A stretch of 64,000 nucleotides of DNA from a virus, in the IMG/VR virus record IMGVR_UViG_3300035698_004757, positions 1-64,000 of that record; one strand, given 5' to 3'. The notes under the pieces are model-generated. The model saw nothing but the letters and a program-made list of their open reading frames with translations. It ran no database searches and was not told the DNA's origin. Of the stretch, positions 62,135 through 64,000 are shown piece by piece (within the stretch, counting starts at the first letter, position 1; every line of letters begins with the position of its first letter). Made by a program: the position numbers and the translations under genes.

Positions 62135-64000
62135 ATGACCGTTGCAACTTCCAATTTGGTGCGCGCCCGTAAAATACTCAAGGACGTATGGGGCTACGAC
62201 GACTTCCGCAAAGGCCAAGGCGATATCATCGCCAGCCTTGTCGCAGGTGAAGACACACTGGCGGTGCTGCCCACGGGCGCAGGCAAGTCAGTGTGCTTTC
62301 AAATACCTGCGTTATTAAGCGACGGCACAACCGTTGTCATATCGCCGCTGATTGCGCTGATGAAGGATCAGGTGGACGACTTAAACGCGATCGGCATCCC
62401 GGCCGCGTTTATCAACTCGACGCAAGACGATACAGAGCAGCAAGAGGTGCTGATTGATTTCACATCGGGTGCCTATAAGCTGTTGTACGTCGCACCCGAG
62501 CGGTTGCGCAACAAGGCATTCCGCGAAGCCATGAGCGGGGCAATGATTAACCTACTGGCCGTGGACGAAGCGCACGCACATCGGCAGGGTAGCGCAATCA
62601 CCACAACACGGGGCGTAAAGCCAGCCGAGCGCGTACAAGTGGGGGATGTCTTACCGGGCGTCGATCACACAACCGGTCGCGTAGCAACTGTCACCGTCCA
62701 CCGGGTGCGCAAGCGGCCCTTGCGGGTTGGTGAGGGCGTTGACATCTATGTGTCCACAGGCACACTGCGTGTAACTTGCGACCACCCTGTATTTGTGGTG
62801 GGTGTGGGCTACGTGCCTGCTGCGTCCGTTCAACCGGGAGACGAGGTGATTACCAATGCCGACTTGTCTAATGTGCAAACAGACGTTTTCGTTGGGGCAG
62901 CCTGTTCATTCGTCGCGTCCGAAGTCGCTAACGAGCCACGTATGTTCGTGCAGATGCCTACGGCTGTACCGGTTGAGCGTGACGCAGTGCTTAAACTGTT
63001 CCGCACCGTTGCTGCCAAACTCGAACCGAGTTTGTTGCTCCGTTCAGTGTGGGCGTGCGCGGCAGGGCGCTGGTTCGTCGCGGCGCATGAACGAGGACAA
63101 TCCTATGAAGTCGCCCGCAGTACGCTTGAAAGTATCCAAAGCGCTGAAGCGACGCGGCGACCCGTTCACCGAAGCGACTCGGGGAGGAAATGGGCGGAAA
63201 ATGCCCAAACCAGCGGCCCGTGTGTTGAAGTGGTTTCCGAGACTACTCCCGGAACATTTGGTTTGTATTGGCGAGAAGAGGAACGGGCACCCGTGGTACA
63301 TCAAAGCCGACTTCGCCGACCCACAACAAAAGAAGATCGTCGAAGTGGACGGGGGTTCGCACAAGCCGCTGGCTGCGAAGAAGCGGGATCGCAATCGCGA
63401 TGTGCTGTGCGTCAAAGCCGGGTGGTGCGTGTTGCGCGTGACCAACCAAGAGGTGCTGACACAACCACGGGAGACGAAATCGCGGATCAAAGCGTATTTA
63501 CGTTCGAGACCGACGGCGCGCAAACGTATTTCGCGGACGGCGTCTTGACGCACAATTGCGTCAGTCAGTGGGGGCACGACTTCCGCCCGGCGTACCAACG
63601 CATTCGTGACGTGGTGGCTGAGATGGATGCAGCGGGTAACCGCCCGACCATTCTCGCATGCACAGCCACATGCCCGACAGGTCTGGAAGACGACGTGGCC
63701 AAAGGCATCGGCATGCGGGAGGACTACACGCGGGTGGTGGCTGATCCGATTCGCCCGAACTTCACATACAACGTGATGCACGGCAACATGTGGGCCAACG
63801 TCACAGGCATCGTGCGCCGGTTCGATGTGGCAACAGGTCGATACCTTGTGTACACCACCACACGTCGGGCTGCGGAGATTATTGCGACCAAGATTGAGGA
63901 CGAACTCGGCAAGAACGTTGTGGCGTTCTATCACGCAGGGCTGCCCAGCCAAGACCGCGAAACAGTACAAGACCAATTCAAGAGCGGCGAGCGCCCCGTG
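62135..64000 (+). CDS. RecQ-like DNA helicase interrupted by an intein (3' end beyond window)
   Basis: The frame is open from ATG 62135 (AAAAGGA upstream) to the window edge, 622 codons. RecQ motifs: 0 (FRKGQ, 24-28), I (LPTGAGKS, 45-52), Ia (VISPLIALMKDQV), II (DEAH, 144-147). The family normally continues DEAHCVSQWGHDFRP; here CVSQWGHDFRP appears only at residue 475, after a 327-residue intein. Motif III (LACTATCP), then YTTTRRAAEII and FYHAGLPSQDR follow. After splicing the enzyme should be intact; it would unwind DNA 3'-5' in phage recombination or replication. The C-terminus is missing from the window. Confidence 0.9.
   Translation, partial: MTVATSNLVRARKILKDVWGYDDFRKGQGDIIASLVAGEDTLAVLPTGAGKSVCFQIPALLSDGTTVVISPLIALMKDQVDDLNAIGIPAAFINSTQDDTEQQEVLIDFTSGAYKLLYVAPERLRNKAFREAMSGAMINLLAVDEAHAHRQGSAITTTRGVKPAERVQVGDVLPGVDHTTGRVATVTVHRVRKRPLRVGEGVDIYVSTGTLRVTCDHPVFVVGVGYVPAASVQPGDEVITNADLSNVQTDVFVGAACSFVASEVANEPRMFVQMPTAVPVERDAVLKLFRTVAAKLEPSLLLRSVWACAAGRWFVAAHERGQSYEVARSTLESIQSAEATRRPVHRSDSGRKWAENAQTSGPCVEVVSETTPGTFGLYWREEERAPVVHQSRLRRPTTKEDRRSGRGFAQAAGCEEAGSQSRCAVRQSRVVRVARDQPRGADTTTGDEIADQSVFTFETDGAQTYFADGVLTHNCVSQWGHDFRPAYQRIRDVVAEMDAAGNRPTILACTATCPTGLEDDVAKGIGMREDYTRVVADPIRPNFTYNVMHGNMWANVTGIVRRFDVATGRYLVYTTTRRAAEIIATKIEDELGKNVVAFYHAGLPSQDRETVQDQFKSGERPV
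62576..63556 (+). other. Ala1 (class 2-like) intein in the helicase DEAH box
   Basis: Coding region of a 327-residue intein between DEAH and CVSQW. It begins with Ala (AHRQGSAITTTRG) rather than Cys or Ser. Block B has TCDH at residues 67-70 in an LRVTCDHPVFVVG context. The end is VFTFETDGAQTYFADG then VLTHN, with Cys as +1 extein residue. This fits inteins where Cys+1 attacks the N-junction directly (KlbA type). The block F Cys of class 3 is absent. Residues about 94-305 carry no endonuclease motif in this frame; they are Arg/Ser-rich shadow of the nested gene. Confidence 0.88.
62856..63548 (+). CDS. Homing endonuclease nested out of frame inside the intein
   Basis: 230 residues from ATG 62856, with GAGG (62843-62846) 9 nt upstream, in the +1 frame relative to the helicase. 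Residues 1-70 have Cys pairs (C4/C7, C45/C48, C61/C65) like zinc fingers. Residues 75-100 (NEDNPMKSPAVRLKVSKALK) resemble a NUMOD3-like DNA-binding motif. Residues 147-200 (IKADFADPQQKKIVEVDGGS, then HKPLAAKKRDRNRD and GWCVLRVTN) form a Vsr/DUF559-type nuclease, as in the EDxHD homing endonucleases. It begins where the N-terminal splicing domain ends and stops 8 nt before the intein end. Confidence 0.85.
   Translation: MPTCLMCKQTFSLGQPVHSSRPKSLTSHVCSCRCLRLYRLSVTQCLNCSAPLLPNSNRVCCSVQCGRARQGAGSSRRMNEDNPMKSPAVRLKVSKALKRRGDPFTEATRGGNGRKMPKPAARVLKWFPRLLPEHLVCIGEKRNGHPWYIKADFADPQQKKIVEVDGGSHKPLAAKKRDRNRDVLCVKAGWCVLRVTNQEVLTQPRETKSRIKAYLRSRPTARKRISRTAS

Noticed and set aside
62576-63556. Class 3 (WCT-type) intein
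   Set aside because: The block F Cys needed for that class is absent; Ala1 with Cys+1 fits class 2 better.
1-64000. CRISPR array from the repeated palindromes
   Set aside because: The copies are kilobases apart without spacer units, and many are inside genes.
1-64000. tRNA or rRNA genes
   Set aside because: No cloverleaf-like segment with a TTCGA-type arm was convincing on either strand by eye; a tRNA scan would be decisive.

Overview
The window is a 64 kb stretch of the virion and lysis region of a large contractile-tailed (myovirus-type) bacteriophage. Every convincing gene lies on the + strand. Genes are packed with ATGA/TGATG overlaps, good Shine-Dalgarno (SD) sites and occasional GTG/TTG starts. 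Sequence and gene order identify a prohead protease fused to a scaffold-like coiled coil, a major capsid protein, neck/completion proteins, a tail sheath, a tail tube, a probable frameshifted tail-assembly chaperone, a tape measure and a baseplate set (gp53-like, gpD/gp27-like hub, gpV/gp5-like spike, gp25-like, gpJ-like and gpI-like). Fibre genes and a holin/spanin-type lysis cassette follow. The lipobox protein and spanin-like genes suggest a Gram-negative host; genus cannot be told. Terminase, portal and a recognisable endolysin are not in the window.

Layout. 1-4.4 kb: small unknown genes, a staphylococcal-nuclease-like protein and an Asp-rich zinc-ribbon protein. 4.4-9.9 kb: large lectin/Ig-like surface proteins sharing tandem Ig modules. 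10-14.4 kb: acidic/basic scaffold-like protein, a P-loop kinase-like protein with a strong internal start, and small proteins. 14.4-22.7 kb: one 2740-residue protein with a Nudix box, a PI3/4-kinase- or HipA-like kinase core and a possible ADP-ribosyltransferase-like C-terminus. 22.7-33.1 kb: head and neck. 33.2-49.5 kb: tail and baseplate. 49.5-57.6 kb: fibre and tip proteins. 57.7-59.8 kb: lysis cassette. 60-62 kb: small non-structural genes. 62.1-64 kb: a RecQ-like helicase that runs off the right edge.

The most unusual finds are: (1) an Ala1 intein inserted exactly after the DEAH box of the RecQ-like helicase, with a complete zinc-finger/Vsr-DUF559-like homing endonuclease gene nested out of frame inside the intein coding region and carrying its own SD; the helicase-intein frame stays open throughout. 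(2) Sixteen copies of a 15-bp palindrome TTGACGC-N-GCGTCAA (one with a mismatch) spread over about 60 kb, at promoters, across stop codons, touching start codons and inside genes, where it always reads (F/V/I)DAAS. (3) The hexamer GACTAC, seen about 108 times on the + strand by eye but only about 8 times on the other strand, in all reading frames and repeatedly between the SD and the start codon. (4) A T7 slippery run that joins the chaperone gene to a 69-codon downstream frame. (5) A recurring beta-rich module present about seven times in five different virion proteins.

All counts and coordinates were read by eye and no database search was run; family names rest on remembered motifs and gene order.
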